A stretch of DNA of 34,267 nt, taken from positions 1-34,267 of the forward strand of contig CAKJYW010000036.1 of assembly GCA_918272565.1 (NCBI GenBank), given 5' to 3'. The first letter of the stretch is position 1. Each line of letters begins with the position of its first letter. Position numbers and translations under genes: made by a program. This document shows, one piece after another, positions 15,552-24,600 of the stretch. The stretch comes from Bacilli bacterium. GTDB taxonomy: Bacteria > Bacillota_I > Bacilli_A > ML615J-28 > CAG-698. Under the pieces are notes generated by a model. It saw only the letters and a program-made list of their open reading frames with translations, searched no databases and was not told the DNA's origin.

Positions 15552-16304
15552 TTATCCTTGATTTTCTTTTTCTTTATCATTCTTTTGATAATAGTAATAA
15601 TAATATGAACCATTATAGTCATAATATGTACTACTAATCTTAGGATCATAATATGAGAATACTGATCCAATGATATTGATATTGTTATTTCTTAGTAAGT
15701 TGACAGCATCAGTAACATATTTCTTCTTTGTAATTCCATATGCTACAACTAATAATACGCCATCAGATAAACGAGCGATGTGCATATAGTCACTTACTAA
15801 AACTACTGGAGGGCAGTCTAGAAGAATAAAGTCATATTCTTTCTTTAATTCTTCAATTAAATCAATCATCTTTTGACTTGTGAAAATCATAGAAGAAGAT
15901 TTAACTGAATGCCCTTTAGTGATTATATCAACGTTTTCATATGATGTCTTTTTAATTAACTCTTCCTTAGTGATATTACCTAAGATGTAGTCATTAACTC
16001 CACCATGGTTTTCAACTAAGAATAATCTATGTAAGCATCCTCTAGCAAAGTCGAAGTCGATAGCTACAACCTTCTTGCCACTAGCACCTAAGGCAACAGC
16101 AAGGTTAGCGGTTGTGGTAGTTTTACCTTCTTGTTCAACGCTTGATTCAACTTGAATAACTTTCTTGCCATCAACTGCAAAACACAAAATGTTATCTTTT
16201 AAACGAGTGTATTGTTCAATTGATTTCCCGTATCCTTCGTTTTCCTTATCAAAAATGATTGCTTCTTCTCTTAGTAATTTCTTACGCTTTTTGCTTAGTA
16301 TCAT
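15552..16304 (-). CDS. cpsD: Bacterial tyrosine autokinase CpsD
   Basis: The ATG at 16304 (250 residues) is preferred: GGAGG lies 5 bases upstream, and a GTG four codons earlier would overlap that box. The kinase has a P-loop EQEGKTTTT, Walker A' VVAIDFDFARG and Walker B FILLDCPPVV. The C-terminus carries a dense tyrosine cluster (SSTYYDYNGSYYYYYYQ), the autophosphorylation site of BY-kinases. It needs the cytoplasmic end of CpsC for activation, and the two genes overlap by 23 bases. With CpsB it forms the phosphorylation switch of surface-polysaccharide export. Confidence 0.92.
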   Translation of the reverse strand: MILSKKRKKLLREEAIIFDKENEGYGKSIEQYTRLKDNILCFAVDGKKVIQVESSVEQEGKTTTTANLAVALGASGKKVVAIDFDFARGCLHRLFLVENHGGVNDYILGNITKEELIKKTSYENVDIITKGHSVKSSSMIFTSQKMIDLIEELKKEYDFILLDCPPVVLVSDYMHIARLSDGVLLVVAYGITKKKYVTDAVNLLRNNNINIIGSVFSYYDPKISSTYYDYNGSYYYYYYQKNDKEKENQG

Positions 16305-17040
16305 TTTTGCCTCCACTACTGTAACGTTCTGGAATACTTGCTAGAACTTCAATTCCATATGTGTTTTCAAATTCACTCTTTGATGTATATGTGTCATTTG
16401 CAAGATATTGGATAAATATAATAGCAAATGAAAGAATCAAACCAGCCGCAACTGCAATTAAAACGATCTTTAATGTTCCACGAGAAGCACTTACTTCAGA
16501 TGCTTCTTGAACGATCTTAAGTTTGTTTGATAGAATCTTGAAACTTGGATCTCCAGTTTCCTCGTCAATACTATTAGCACATTCTTGTGCTGCATGCATC
16601 ATACTATTAGCAATATCAATTGATAATTTAGGGTCATTAGTAGATGCTGTTAGAGTAACAATCATACTAGCACTTGAAGTTTCAAATTTTACAGCACTCT
16701 TAATTGCTCCCTTAGTTAATGTTGGATATTTACCTTTTAAGTTATTATAAGCAATATCAATTACAGGGTCACTAACAACAAACACTTTGAATGTATTTGT
16801 TAAGTTGATTGAATAAGAGTAAGCTGTTGCTTCACTGCTACTACTTACAGGCTCAGCTTCAACTAGGCCTGTAGCTTTTGTTGAATAAGTTACATCTTTA
16901 ATAAAGAAACCATATATTGCTCCAGCTAATCCTAGAACAAACACGATTATAATTATTAAAAGTAAGTTCTTCTTAATTAAGAATAAAATCTGGTTGAGAG
17001 ATAAGCCATCCTCCACAGTATTATTTACTTTTTCTTCCAT
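16282..17040 (-). CDS. cpsC: Polysaccharide chain-length regulator CpsC (Wzz family)
   Basis: This 252-residue protein has the Wzz/CapA layout. A cytoplasmic start (SLNQILFLIKKN) leads into a first membrane segment at about 27-50, then an extracellular alpha/beta domain. A second membrane segment lies at about 190-213. A cytoplasmic tail follows (YGIEVLASIPE) that activates CpsD. It has its own promoter at 17068-17096. No glycosyltransferase or flippase is in the window, so the rest of the pathway is elsewhere. Confidence 0.9.
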   Translation of the reverse strand: MEEKVNNTVEDGLSLNQILFLIKKNLLLIIIIVFVLGLAGAIYGFFIKDVTYSTKATGLVEAEPVSSSSEATAYSYSINLTNTFKVFVVSDPVIDIAYNNLKGKYPTLTKGAIKSAVKFETSSASMIVTLTASTNDPKLSIDIANSMMHAAQECANSIDEETGDPSFKILSNKLKIVQEASEVSASRGTLKIVLIAVAAGLILSFAIIFIQYLANDTYTSKSEFENTYGIEVLASIPERYSSGGKNDTKQKA

Positions 17041-17067
17041 GATTTTCCTCCATCATTTTGCGTAACT

Positions 17068-17096
17068 ATTTTAACACAAAACTATAATTTAATCAA
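17068..17096 (-). promoter_or_regulatory. Promoter of the cpsCDB-GlmU-like operon
   Basis: Minus-strand TTGATT (17091-17096), 17 bases, TAAAAT (17068-17073). The -35 overlaps the end of nahK. Confidence 0.55.
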
Positions 17097-18280
17097 CCTT
17101 TAAAACCAGTTGGAAATTTGTCATTTAAAAACCCACTAGGGTGTTTATCAACAAATCTAAATTCCTTATCAAATCCAAGTTCAATAACGATATTATTGAT
17201 TATATCAAATATTTCTTTTCTCTTGTCTATGATTTCATCAAATAGCTTTAGTTGGTTTTTAGCTCTATCTAGGTTGTGTGTAGGGTAACTAGTCTTAAAA
17301 TACTTATCGCCATCTAAGTAGTCATCTAAGAAACGCATTCCAAGTTCCATTGTCATTAAAGCATAAGCATAGAATAAATTTGCTACTTCTTTTGGAGTAA
17401 TGATACCCTTCATCTCAGCTAACATTCCTTTAGTGAAAGCTTCAACCATTCTTAAATCAACTGTTACTTTGCTTAAATCTTTCTCATCTTCTTTTGCAGT
17501 TGAAGCACCACCTCTTAAGGCATCACCATAATCAAACAAAATTGAGCCCTTCATAACAGTATCTAAGTCAATTAGACAAATTGCTTTCTTAGTTTTACTA
17601 TCAAATAAAACATTAGAAGGCTTTGTGTCATTGTGAGTGACACGACGTGGAATCTCTTTATCTTCAATTAGTTTGTTAATATATGAAAAGCATGGAGAAA
17701 AATATTTAATTTTTGCAATCTCTTCTTTTACTTCCTTTACTCTATCACAAGAGTCAAGTTTTACAATTTGTAAGAAATGATCATAACGATAAGCAGTATC
17801 ATGGAAATGAGGAATAGTGTCCTCTAGGATTCTTGTGTGGAATCCATCAAGCAACCCTTGGAAATCTCCAACAATCCTACCCATCTCATAAAACATCTCA
17901 GGGTCATCTAATCTCTCATAAGCAGTAGCGTTATTGATGAATTGAGTACATCTCCAATATTCATCTTCAATAATCGCTAATGTTTGATCATATCTAGTTA
18001 AAACGATGTTTAAAACACCTCGTTGAGGGTTTAAGCCAGTATAAACAATCTTCTTTCTAATGAAGTCAGTTACTTCTTGAATGTTGTGCATCATTCCATA
18101 AGGACTTCTAAAAACATGAGTATTTATCTTTTGTAAAGTGTACTCAACCTCAGGCATAGTAATCAAATAACTTTCATTAATATGACCACCCTTAAGCTCA
18201 CTTATTTCAACAACTTTACTAACATCAACAAATTCTTTACAGACTTTTAAAAGATGTTCTTTCTTTTCTAATGTAATCAT
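17093..18280 (-). CDS. nahK: N-acetylhexosamine 1-kinase NahK
   Basis: The 395-residue kinase is of the aminoglycoside-phosphotransferase fold and resembles bifidobacterial NahK closely. Shared blocks are GGHINESYL, TIPHFHDTAYRYDHF, VTHNDTKPSNVL (catalytic loop), IDLDTVMKGSILFDYGD (metal-binding DxD) and STAKEDEKDLSKV. It phosphorylates GlcNAc or GalNAc at C1 with ATP. The GlmU-like enzyme downstream could then form the UDP-sugar, giving a two-step salvage route from host glycans to polysaccharide precursors. It has its own promoter and a leader of about 165 bases. Confidence 0.9.
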   Translation of the reverse strand: MITLEKKEHLLKVCKEFVDVSKVVEISELKGGHINESYLITMPEVEYTLQKINTHVFRSPYGMMHNIQEVTDFIRKKIVYTGLNPQRGVLNIVLTRYDQTLAIIEDEYWRCTQFINNATAYERLDDPEMFYEMGRIVGDFQGLLDGFHTRILEDTIPHFHDTAYRYDHFLQIVKLDSCDRVKEVKEEIAKIKYFSPCFSYINKLIEDKEIPRRVTHNDTKPSNVLFDSKTKKAICLIDLDTVMKGSILFDYGDALRGGASTAKEDEKDLSKVTVDLRMVEAFTKGMLAEMKGIITPKEVANLFYAYALMTMELGMRFLDDYLDGDKYFKTSYPTHNLDRAKNQLKLFDEIIDKRKEIFDIINNIVIELGFDKEFRFVDKHPSGFLNDKFPTGFKG

Positions 18281-18299
18281 TTTGTTTCCTCTATTATTA

Positions 18300-18423
18300 T
18301 TTACTCTTACATCTAGTTTTTTATTTTATTAATTATCATCCTGACAAATAATAAAAACCAATTGAGAGTAAAAAAAGGTGCCTTATTTAGCGTTTTAATA
18401 TTCATTTTCTAAAAACTAAATAA
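18300..18423 (-). promoter_or_regulatory. Structured 5' leader of nahK
   Basis: The leader holds two perfect 8-bp inverted repeats: TTATTTAG/CTAAATAA (18383-18390 with 18416-18423), followed on the minus strand by GGCACC and seven T; and TTTACTCT/AGAGTAAA (18300-18307 with 18365-18372), whose 3' arm lies just before the ribosome binding site. The first could act as a weak attenuator. No known riboswitch class is recognised. Confidence 0.35.
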
Positions 18424-18454
18424 AACATTTTATATAATTTCCTATTACATAGAT

Positions 18455-18483
18455 ATAATATACTATTCTCATAAAATAGTCAA
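18455..18483 (-). promoter_or_regulatory. Promoter of nahK
   Basis: Minus-strand TTGACT (18478-18483), 17 bases, TATTAT (18455-18460). Confidence 0.6.
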
Positions 18484-18525
18484 GTTTATTATAATTAAAA
18501 AAACTTTTTCTAAGGAAATTTTCCG

Positions 18526-18559
18526 AAAAAAAGGCAGTTAGTTTAAGTTAACTAACTGC
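18526..18559 (-). terminator. Terminator of the lactate dehydrogenase operon
   Basis: Perfect 10-bp stem (18534-18543 with 18550-18559) with 6-base loop, followed by CTTTTTTT on the minus strand. A T-run on the other side means it could also work in the plus direction. Confidence 0.85.
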
Positions 18560-18568
18560 TTATTTTTT

Positions 18569-19972
18569 TTATTCACTAATTTTACCTGGATTTAAAATGT
18601 CATTTGGATCAAACACTTTCTTAATACCAGCCATTAATCTAATTTGATTTTCTCCAAGCAAGTCTTTCATAAAGCCTTTTTTAGCATAACCAATTCCGTG
18701 CTCACCACTTACAAGTCCTCCAACACGGCTAGCTTCTTTATACATTTCATCAAACACTTTAGCAAGTTTCTTTTCAAATTCTTCTTTAGAATAGTCATCT
18801 CTACAAATGTAGATATGCAAATTACCGTCCCCCGCATGACCAAAGCTAGGGATACGAATGTTATATTTACTAGCAAGTTCATAAGTGAATTTGATGTAAT
18901 TAGCAACTTCGCTTCTTGGAACAACTACGTCGCACTCATCCATTTCTGTTGTAGAGGCTTTGATGGCTTCTAAGAATGCTCCACGAGCTTTCCAAACAGA
19001 ATCTTTTCTTTCTTCAGTATCAACGATTAGTCCGTCAATAGCATTAAGTTTATTAATGCACATATCAGCAGCCTTAGAATAATTAGCTTTTAATTCTTCT
19101 TTATTTGCTCCTTCAAATGTTAATAAGATATAAGCATCGCTTTTAGTATCTGGGAACTTCTTTCCCAAGAACTCTTCAGCAAATCCAATAGTATTTCTTT
19201 CAAAGAATTCAATAGCGATAGTATTAACTTGAGCTTTAATGATTTCAGGAACAGCATCAAGCGCTTCTTCCTCGCTTCTAAATGGTAAAAGTAAACTTAA
19301 AGTTTCAGCTGGTTTTGGAATAACTTTTAAAATGGCTTTTGTAACAATACCTAAAGTACCTTCACTTCCGATAATTAAGTTCTTAAGTGAATAACCTGTT
19401 GAATCTTTAACAACTTTTCTTCCGAAATATTCAATATCACCATTAGGTAGGACAACTTCTAGTCCCATTACCCAATCCCTTGTTGTACCGTATTTAACAG
19501 CACGCATACCACCAGCGTTTGTTGAAATGTTACCACCGATTGTAGCAGTCTTTTCACCTGGGTCTGGTGCATAGAAATATCCACGAGGTTCTACATATGA
19601 ATAAATATCCATTAGTAATACACCTGGTTCTACTGTTAAAGTAAGATTTGCTTCATCAAGTTCTAAAATGTGATTCATTTTAGAAGTACACATTACGATT
19701 CCGCCTTCAAGAGGAACGCATCCCCCAACAAGTCCAGTTCCGCTACCACGAACGACTACTGGGATATGTCTTTCATTAGCATAGCGCATTACTTTACTAG
19801 CTTCTTCCGCATTATTAATAAACACTAATGCTTCAGGCATATTTCTTACAGTAGAAAGTTCATCACGTCCATAGTCTTCACCGATTTCATCACCAAAGAA
19901 ACAGTCATCACTACTGAAAATACTCTTTAAATATTCGATGTCTTTGTTATTTAACTTATTGTATTTTGCCAT
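18569..19972 (-). CDS. lctD: FAD-linked lactate dehydrogenase, LctD type
   Basis: The 467-residue flavoprotein of the GlcD/LDH family has a PCMH FAD-binding domain ([52 protein letters not shown]). The C-terminal substrate domain carries [11 protein letters not shown] and [11 protein letters not shown]. Glycolate oxidase subunits look alike, but the operon order etfB-etfA-dehydrogenase is that of the electron-bifurcating LctBCD complex of Acetobacterium woodii. There, lactate oxidation by NAD+ is driven by simultaneous electron flow from reduced ferredoxin. It follows etfA by 1 base. Confidence 0.85.
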   Translation of the reverse strand: MAKYNKLNNKDIEYLKSIFSSDDCFFGDEIGEDYGRDELSTVRNMPEALVFINNAEEASKVMRYANERHIPVVVRGSGTGLVGGCVPLEGGIVMCTSKMNHILELDEANLTLTVEPGVLLMDIYSYVEPRGYFYAPDPGEKTATIGGNISTNAGGMRAVKYGTTRDWVMGLEVVLPNGDIEYFGRKVVKDSTGYSLKNLIIGSEGTLGIVTKAILKVIPKPAETLSLLLPFRSEEEALDAVPEIIKAQVNTIAIEFFERNTIGFAEEFLGKKFPDTKSDAYILLTFEGANKEELKANYSKAADMCINKLNAIDGLIVDTEERKDSVWKARGAFLEAIKASTTEMDECDVVVPRSEVANYIKFTYELASKYNIRIPSFGHAGDGNLHIYICRDDYSKEEFEKKLAKVFDEMYKEASRVGGLVSGEHGIGYAKKGFMKDLLGENQIRLMAGIKKVFDPNDILNPGKISE

Positions 19973-19973
19973 A

Positions 19974-21176
19974 TTAAATTCCTCTTTCCTTGTTAATTAA
20001 GTCGATTAGATTAGGAACTATCTTATATAAGTCTCCAACAATTCCGTAATGACTTACATCAAAGATTGGAGCATTAGGGTCTTTATTAATACTAATTATA
20101 AGTCCACTACCATTCATTCCTGCAACAAACTGTACAGCTCCACTTATTCCAAGGGTGATGATAAGTTTAGGAGCAACAGTCTTGCCACTTAAACCGATTT
20201 GGTATTTTGCTTCTTTTAATCCATTTTCTACCAAAGGACGAGAACAAGCAACGATTCCACCTAAAGCATCAGCTAGGTCGTAAGCTATCTTTAAGTCATC
20301 TTCGTTCTTAAATGCTCTACCAACAGCCACAATCACATCAGCTTCACTAATATCAACGATTTTCTCTTTTGGAGTGATATTAAGTAATTTAATACTAGAT
20401 AAAAGTGATAAGCCTTTTGTTTCCATTAAAACTACTTCACCATGAGGAGCCTCAGGTTCTGGCTTTTTAAAGATTTTGTATCTAACTGTTGCCATTTGAG
20501 GACGACGGTTAGTACAAATGATTTGAGCCATAACGTTACCACCAAAAGCAGGACGAACTTGGATTAAGTCAGTATTTTCTTTCATACCAAGACGTGTACA
20601 GTCAGCAGTTAGTCCTGTATGGAAGTGTGCTGCAATGCGTGGTGCAAAGCTACGTCCAAGTGGAGTTCCTCCGTAGAGGATTGTTGAAGGTTTGATTTTT
20701 TCAATAAAGTCTTCTAGGCAGCGTGCATAGCGCTCTGCATTAAAGTATTTATATTCATCATTAACATATACGAACAATTTATCTACGCCATATGATAAGA
20801 TTTCATCTTTGTACTTTTCTAACTGTTTGCTATCACAAACTAATATAGCGTACACTGGATGATGAGTTACAGAAGCAAGTTCCCTTGCTTTTCCAATTAA
20901 TTCATAACTAACAGGATGAACATTTTCTAATTCTTGTTCAATGTAAACTGCTATACCTTTCCATTCATCTTTGTTAATAGTTGGTCCTTCTTGCTCTTCA
21001 ACAAGCTTCATAACACCAGTAGGACCTTTTCTAGCACATATTCCACAAGTCTTACATGCCGCATTGACAATTAACTTACCATCTTTATATTCGATAGCAC
21101 CAAATGGACAAACATTTATTAATTCTTGGGCAATATCATTTGTAACTTTAGATTGATCAATTACTAGTTTTCTCAT
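19974..21176 (-). CDS. lctC: Electron-transfer flavoprotein alpha subunit with ferredoxin domain, LctC type
   Basis: The 400-residue EtfA carries an N-terminal ferredoxin-like domain of about 65 residues. Cysteines occur as CPFGA (24) and CKTCGIC (42, 45, 48), enough for one [4Fe-4S] cluster. The first CxxCxxC motif of a two-cluster ferredoxin is missing, and the position after the second motif is Gly instead of Cys. The C-terminal FAD domain shows [19 protein letters not shown] and [11 protein letters not shown]. The extra cluster fits entry of electrons from reduced ferredoxin in a bifurcating or confurcating Etf. Confidence 0.88.
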   Translation of the reverse strand: MRKLVIDQSKVTNDIAQELINVCPFGAIEYKDGKLIVNAACKTCGICARKGPTGVMKLVEEQEGPTINKDEWKGIAVYIEQELENVHPVSYELIGKARELASVTHHPVYAILVCDSKQLEKYKDEILSYGVDKLFVYVNDEYKYFNAERYARCLEDFIEKIKPSTILYGGTPLGRSFAPRIAAHFHTGLTADCTRLGMKENTDLIQVRPAFGGNVMAQIICTNRRPQMATVRYKIFKKPEPEAPHGEVVLMETKGLSLLSSIKLLNITPKEKIVDISEADVIVAVGRAFKNEDDLKIAYDLADALGGIVACSRPLVENGLKEAKYQIGLSGKTVAPKLIITLGISGAVQFVAGMNGSGLIISINKDPNAPIFDVSHYGIVGDLYKIVPNLIDLINKERGI

Positions 21177-21186
21177 AACTTATCAC

Positions 21187-21975
21187 CTATAGGTACTTTC
21201 CTTCTTTTAAGATATCTTTTAGTTTATTAGCAAGTTCTTCTTCAGTTCCATTTAATACCACTTTATTAGTGTTCTTATCAGGATTAAACATTCTTTCAAC
21301 TTGAGTTGGAGATCCTTTTAGTCCATAGCTTGCTTCATTTTGGTCAGGTAAATCATTGAATGTAACAAAATGGAATTCTTTATCTTTAAATTCTACACTT
21401 CTTTTATATGAAGGTAGTCTTGGAGTAACGCTACCTTTATCAACTGTGATTAAGCAAGGATAAGCAATTTCTAATGTTTCAAATGTCTTATCCATATTAG
21501 TTCTAACAACAATTGATTTATCTTTTACTTCGATGATTTTATCAACGTAACAAGCATAAGGAATACCTAAGTGTTCAGCAAGTTCTGCACCAACTTGAGC
21601 AGTATCACCATCTGTTGTTTGTTTTCCACAGATGATTAAGTCATAATCACCCATAAAACGAATGCCTTGACTTAAAGTGTATGATGTAGCTACAACATCA
21701 GCACCAGCAAACTTTCTATCAGTCATTAGATATCCATCATCACAACCCATCCAAATAGCTTCTTCTAAGACTGAAGTTGCGGCTGGAGGGCCCATTGTAA
21801 TGACTTTTACAAAAGCACCATGTTGCTCTTTTATCTTTAGTGCAATCTCTAGTCCATATAAATCATATGGATTCATCTTAGTGTTTTTTCCATCTCTAAT
21901 CATTGCTCCAGTTTCTGGATCAATCTTTACATCACTAGAAGCAGGAACTTGTTTGATACACGTAATAATATTCAT
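21187..21975 (-). CDS. lctB: Electron-transfer flavoprotein beta subunit, LctB type
   Basis: The 262-residue EtfB begins with IITCIKQVPAS and holds the FAD-phosphate loop QTTDGDTAQVGAELAEHLG near residue 119, as in bifurcating Etfs, where this subunit binds the bifurcating FAD and NAD. It forms a heterodimer with the EtfA product 10 bases downstream. GGAGG precedes the ATG. First gene of the operon, with a strong promoter. Confidence 0.9.
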   Translation of the reverse strand: MNIITCIKQVPASSDVKIDPETGAMIRDGKNTKMNPYDLYGLEIALKIKEQHGAFVKVITMGPPAATSVLEEAIWMGCDDGYLMTDRKFAGADVVATSYTLSQGIRFMGDYDLIICGKQTTDGDTAQVGAELAEHLGIPYACYVDKIIEVKDKSIVVRTNMDKTFETLEIAYPCLITVDKGSVTPRLPSYKRSVEFKDKEFHFVTFNDLPDQNEASYGLKGSPTQVERMFNPDKNTNKVVLNGTEEELANKLKDILKEGKYL

Positions 21976-22014
21976 ACTGATATTACCTCCATAAATACAT
22001 TTTTTTCCTTAATT

Positions 22015-22043
22015 ATTATATCACACCACTAATTCTAATACAA
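22015..22043 (-). promoter_or_regulatory. Promoter of the lctBCD-like operon
   Basis: Minus-strand TTGTAT (22038-22043), 17 bases, TATAAT (22015-22020) with upstream TG. No Rex-type or other operator stands out. Confidence 0.65.
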
Positions 22044-22075
22044 AGATTATTACATAATACTTATTATATTTTTAT

Positions 22076-23413
22076 CTACCATTCTATATAATTAGTTTCT
22101 TTAAAAAATCTTCTCAATAAGAAAGATAAGAAATAAGGGAAAGTAAATTTATTATTGGAAAATCCTATATTCCCATTTGTCAATTTCACACCATATTTAA
22201 TGCTATTTGAACTATTCTCAATCACTGTGTTTAATGATGCTGACCTTCCTCTTTCTTTTTTTACTTCTATCGGAATGATTTCGTTTTTAATCCTAATAAC
22301 AAAATCGAGTTCTACTGTTGAGTCTTTTGATTTATAATAATATATTTTATATCCACTCTTTACTAACGCTTCAGACACCAAACTTTCATACAAAGATCCA
22401 TTATATATTTCATAATTTGAATTAACTATTAAATCCTCTTTTGATTCCTCATCTAGGTTTGCTATAAAAAGTGAGTGGTCTTGATAATAAACTCTATAGT
22501 TATCGCTAATTTCATAAACATCAAACGGAATATTTAATTCGCTTATATTATAAGCAACATTGATAATTCCTGCATCCTTTAGCCAATCTTCTATACCAGT
22601 ATATTCTCTAAACCTTGCCCCATGTCCGATTTTAGATATTTGATATTTGTGATTGTCTTTGGAAAGTTGACTTGGGATGTGACGATAAAAGTTTTTTACC
22701 CTAGCATTATCTAGTCCTTCAACATATTTAGTTATATCATCTTCATAGTCTCTACAAATTCTTTTTTGTATCTCAAAAGCTTCTCCATAACTATTTGTAT
22801 CAATGAATTTTTTGACAACCTCGGGCATCCCACCAACGAATATATATTCTTTATATATTTTTTGTAAAGTAGAAAAATAACTATCAGGTAGTGGTTTTAA
22901 TTCTTTCATATAAGAGAATATATCATCAATTTGACTTTCTTTATATCCTCTTGCCCAAAGATATTCCTCAAAATCAAGAGAATGCATTTCATATTCTTCT
23001 TTACTTCCTACTGGTATACTTTTAATTTTATTATAATTCACACCAAGTAAAGATCCAGAACAGATCACATCAAATCTTCCATCGGATGCAAATGATTTTA
23101 GTGAAGTAACAGCATCAGGATATTCCTGAATTTCATCAAATAAAATAAGAGTATTATTTGGAATAAATCTACATTTTGGGTCTAACAAACTAATCAATTT
23201 GATAACATCATTAACAGTATAGCCATCATCAAATATAGACTTAAACTTTGGTTCTAAGACAAAATTAATCTCTATAAACGAATCATAGTTCTTTCCAAAC
23301 TCTCTAATAGATGTTGTTTTTCCAATTTGTCTTGCGCCACTAACTATCAAAGGTTTATGATCTTCTCGTCTCTTCCAATCAAGTAATACTTTGTCAATTT
23401 TTCTTCTTATCAT
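22076..23413 (-). CDS. AAA+ ATPase with DUF4143 C-terminal domain
   Basis: The 445-residue protein has Walker A GARQIGKTT (about 26-34), Walker B LILFDEIQ and the sensor-like VICSGSLLG, followed by a long helical middle. The C-terminal domain carries VELDFVIRI and IPIEVKKERG, a D...ExK pattern like restriction-endonuclease folds. It belongs to the same broad family as the 687-1943 protein, but the two are distant. The function of the family is not settled. It is a single gene whose promoter region is the 33-bp array at 23422-23535. No clear terminator follows before the etfB promoter. Confidence 0.9.
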   Translation of the reverse strand: MIRRKIDKVLLDWKRREDHKPLIVSGARQIGKTTSIREFGKNYDSFIEINFVLEPKFKSIFDDGYTVNDVIKLISLLDPKCRFIPNNTLILFDEIQEYPDAVTSLKSFASDGRFDVICSGSLLGVNYNKIKSIPVGSKEEYEMHSLDFEEYLWARGYKESQIDDIFSYMKELKPLPDSYFSTLQKIYKEYIFVGGMPEVVKKFIDTNSYGEAFEIQKRICRDYEDDITKYVEGLDNARVKNFYRHIPSQLSKDNHKYQISKIGHGARFREYTGIEDWLKDAGIINVAYNISELNIPFDVYEISDNYRVYYQDHSLFIANLDEESKEDLIVNSNYEIYNGSLYESLVSEALVKSGYKIYYYKSKDSTVELDFVIRIKNEIIPIEVKKERGRSASLNTVIENSSNSIKYGVKLTNGNIGFSNNKFTFPYFLSFLLRRFFKETNYIEW

Positions 23414-23421
23414 AACTTCCT

Positions 23422-23535
23422 CACATTTTTGTATATGTTTTCACCTATATTTTACACATTTTTGTATATAATTTCAAGTGCTTTTTACACATTTTTGTAT
23501 ATGTTTTTGGATGCTTTTTACACATTTTTGTGTAT
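23422..23535. repeat. Four-copy 33-bp tandem array (array 2)
   Basis: The core CACATTTTTGTATAT (last copy CACATTTTTGTGTAT) starts at 23422, 23455, 23488 and 23521, exactly 33 bp apart. The first core is 9 bases upstream of the ATPase start codon. Core and linker are partly shared (CTTTTTACACATTTTTGTATAT). A promoter (TTGAAA-17-TAAAAT) is built into the third unit on the minus strand. As in array 1, the period is 11 codons, and a short minus-strand frame (23445-23525, 26 residues, unit like MCKKHPKTYTK) crosses it. Confidence 0.9.
23449..23477 (-). promoter_or_regulatory. Promoter inside array 2
   Basis: Minus-strand TTGAAA (23472-23477), 17 bases, TAAAAT (23449-23454), with TG upstream of the -10. 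The -10 overlaps the end of a repeat core, so a protein bound to the repeats would block or shape transcription of the ATPase. Confidence 0.55.
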
Positions 23536-23550
23536 AATCATTCGTTAAAG

Positions 23551-23580
23551 GAAAAAAAGATGACCTATAAAAGGTCATCT
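23551..23580 (-). terminator. Terminator of the GGGtGRT operon
   Basis: Perfect 8-bp stem AGATGACC/GGTCATCT (23558-23565, 23573-23580), then seven T on the minus strand. Confidence 0.88.
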
Positions 23581-23588
23581 ATAATTAA

Positions 23589-24590
23589 CTATTTAGCTAA
23601 TGCTTCACTAACAGCTACAGCTACAGCAACAGTAGCACCAACCATTGGGTTATTACCCATACCGATTAAGCCCATCATTTCAACGTGAGCTGGAACTGAG
23701 CTTGAACCAGCAAATTGTGCATCACTATGCATTCTACCCATAGTATCAGTCATACCATATGAAGCAGGTCCTGCTGCCATGTTGTCTGGATGAAGAGTTC
23801 TACCAGTTCCACCACCTGATGCAACTGAGAAGTATTTCTTACCTTTTTCAACACATTCCTTCTTGTATGTTCCTGCAACTGGATGTTGGAAACGAGTAGG
23901 ATTAGTTGAGTTACCAGTGATTGATACATCTACATCTTCAAGGTGCATAATTGCTACACCTTCTCTAACGTCATCGCTACCATAGCAACGTACTTTTCCT
24001 CTATCACCAGTTGAATATGGAGTTTCTTTAACGATTCTTACTTTACCAGTCTTATAATCGAATTCAGTTTCAACATGAGTGAATCCATTAACTCTACTGA
24101 TGATCTTAGCTGCATCTTTTCCTAAACCGTTTAAAATAACTTTTAGAGGTTCTTTACGAACTTTGTTAGCAGTCTTTGCAATACCAATTGCACCTTCAGC
24201 AGCTGCAAATGATTCATGACCAGCTAAGAATGCGAAACATTTAGTTTCTTCAGAAAGTAGCATTGCACCTAAATTACCATGTCCTAAACCAACTTTTCTG
24301 TCATCAGCAACTGATCCAGGGATACAGAATGATTGAAGTCCAACACCAATTAATTTTGCTGCATCAGCTGCAGTTTTTGCTTTTTCCTTTAATGCGATAG
24401 CAGCTCCAACAGTATAAGCCCAACATGCATTTTCAAAGCAAATGGGTTGAATTGACTTAACTAAATTGTAAACATCTAAACCATATTTATCGCAAACTTC
24501 TTTTGCTTCTTCAATAGATTTAATTCCGTGTTCATTTAAAGTCTTATTGATTTGATCTATTCTTCTTTCGTAACTTTCAAATAATGCCAT
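23589..24590 (-). CDS. GGGtGRT protein
   Basis: The ATG at 24590 (333 residues) follows AGGAGG by 5 bases; an ATG ten codons earlier would include this site, so I discard it. The protein carries the diagnostic VASGGGTGRTLHPDNMAAGP near residue 260 and a glycine-rich end (MGLIGMGNNPMVGATVAVAV). A conserved Cys lies in SIQPICFENACWAY. The family is named after its motif and has no established biochemical role. It is nearly always encoded with the NifU-like scaffold found here directly upstream, which suggests a role in iron-sulfur or redox metabolism of anaerobes. Confidence 0.88.
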   Translation of the reverse strand: MALFESYERRIDQINKTLNEHGIKSIEEAKEVCDKYGLDVYNLVKSIQPICFENACWAYTVGAAIALKEKAKTAADAAKLIGVGLQSFCIPGSVADDRKVGLGHGNLGAMLLSEETKCFAFLAGHESFAAAEGAIGIAKTANKVRKEPLKVILNGLGKDAAKIISRVNGFTHVETEFDYKTGKVRIVKETPYSTGDRGKVRCYGSDDVREGVAIMHLEDVDVSITGNSTNPTRFQHPVAGTYKKECVEKGKKYFSVASGGGTGRTLHPDNMAAGPASYGMTDTMGRMHSDAQFAGSSSVPAHVEMMGLIGMGNNPMVGATVAVAVAVSEALAK

Positions 24591-24600
24591 GATTTGCCTC

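Noticed and set aside
18569-19972. Glycolate oxidase subunit GlcD
   Set aside because: Sequence alone allows it, but direct linkage to etfB and ferredoxin-type etfA favours the bifurcating lactate dehydrogenase.
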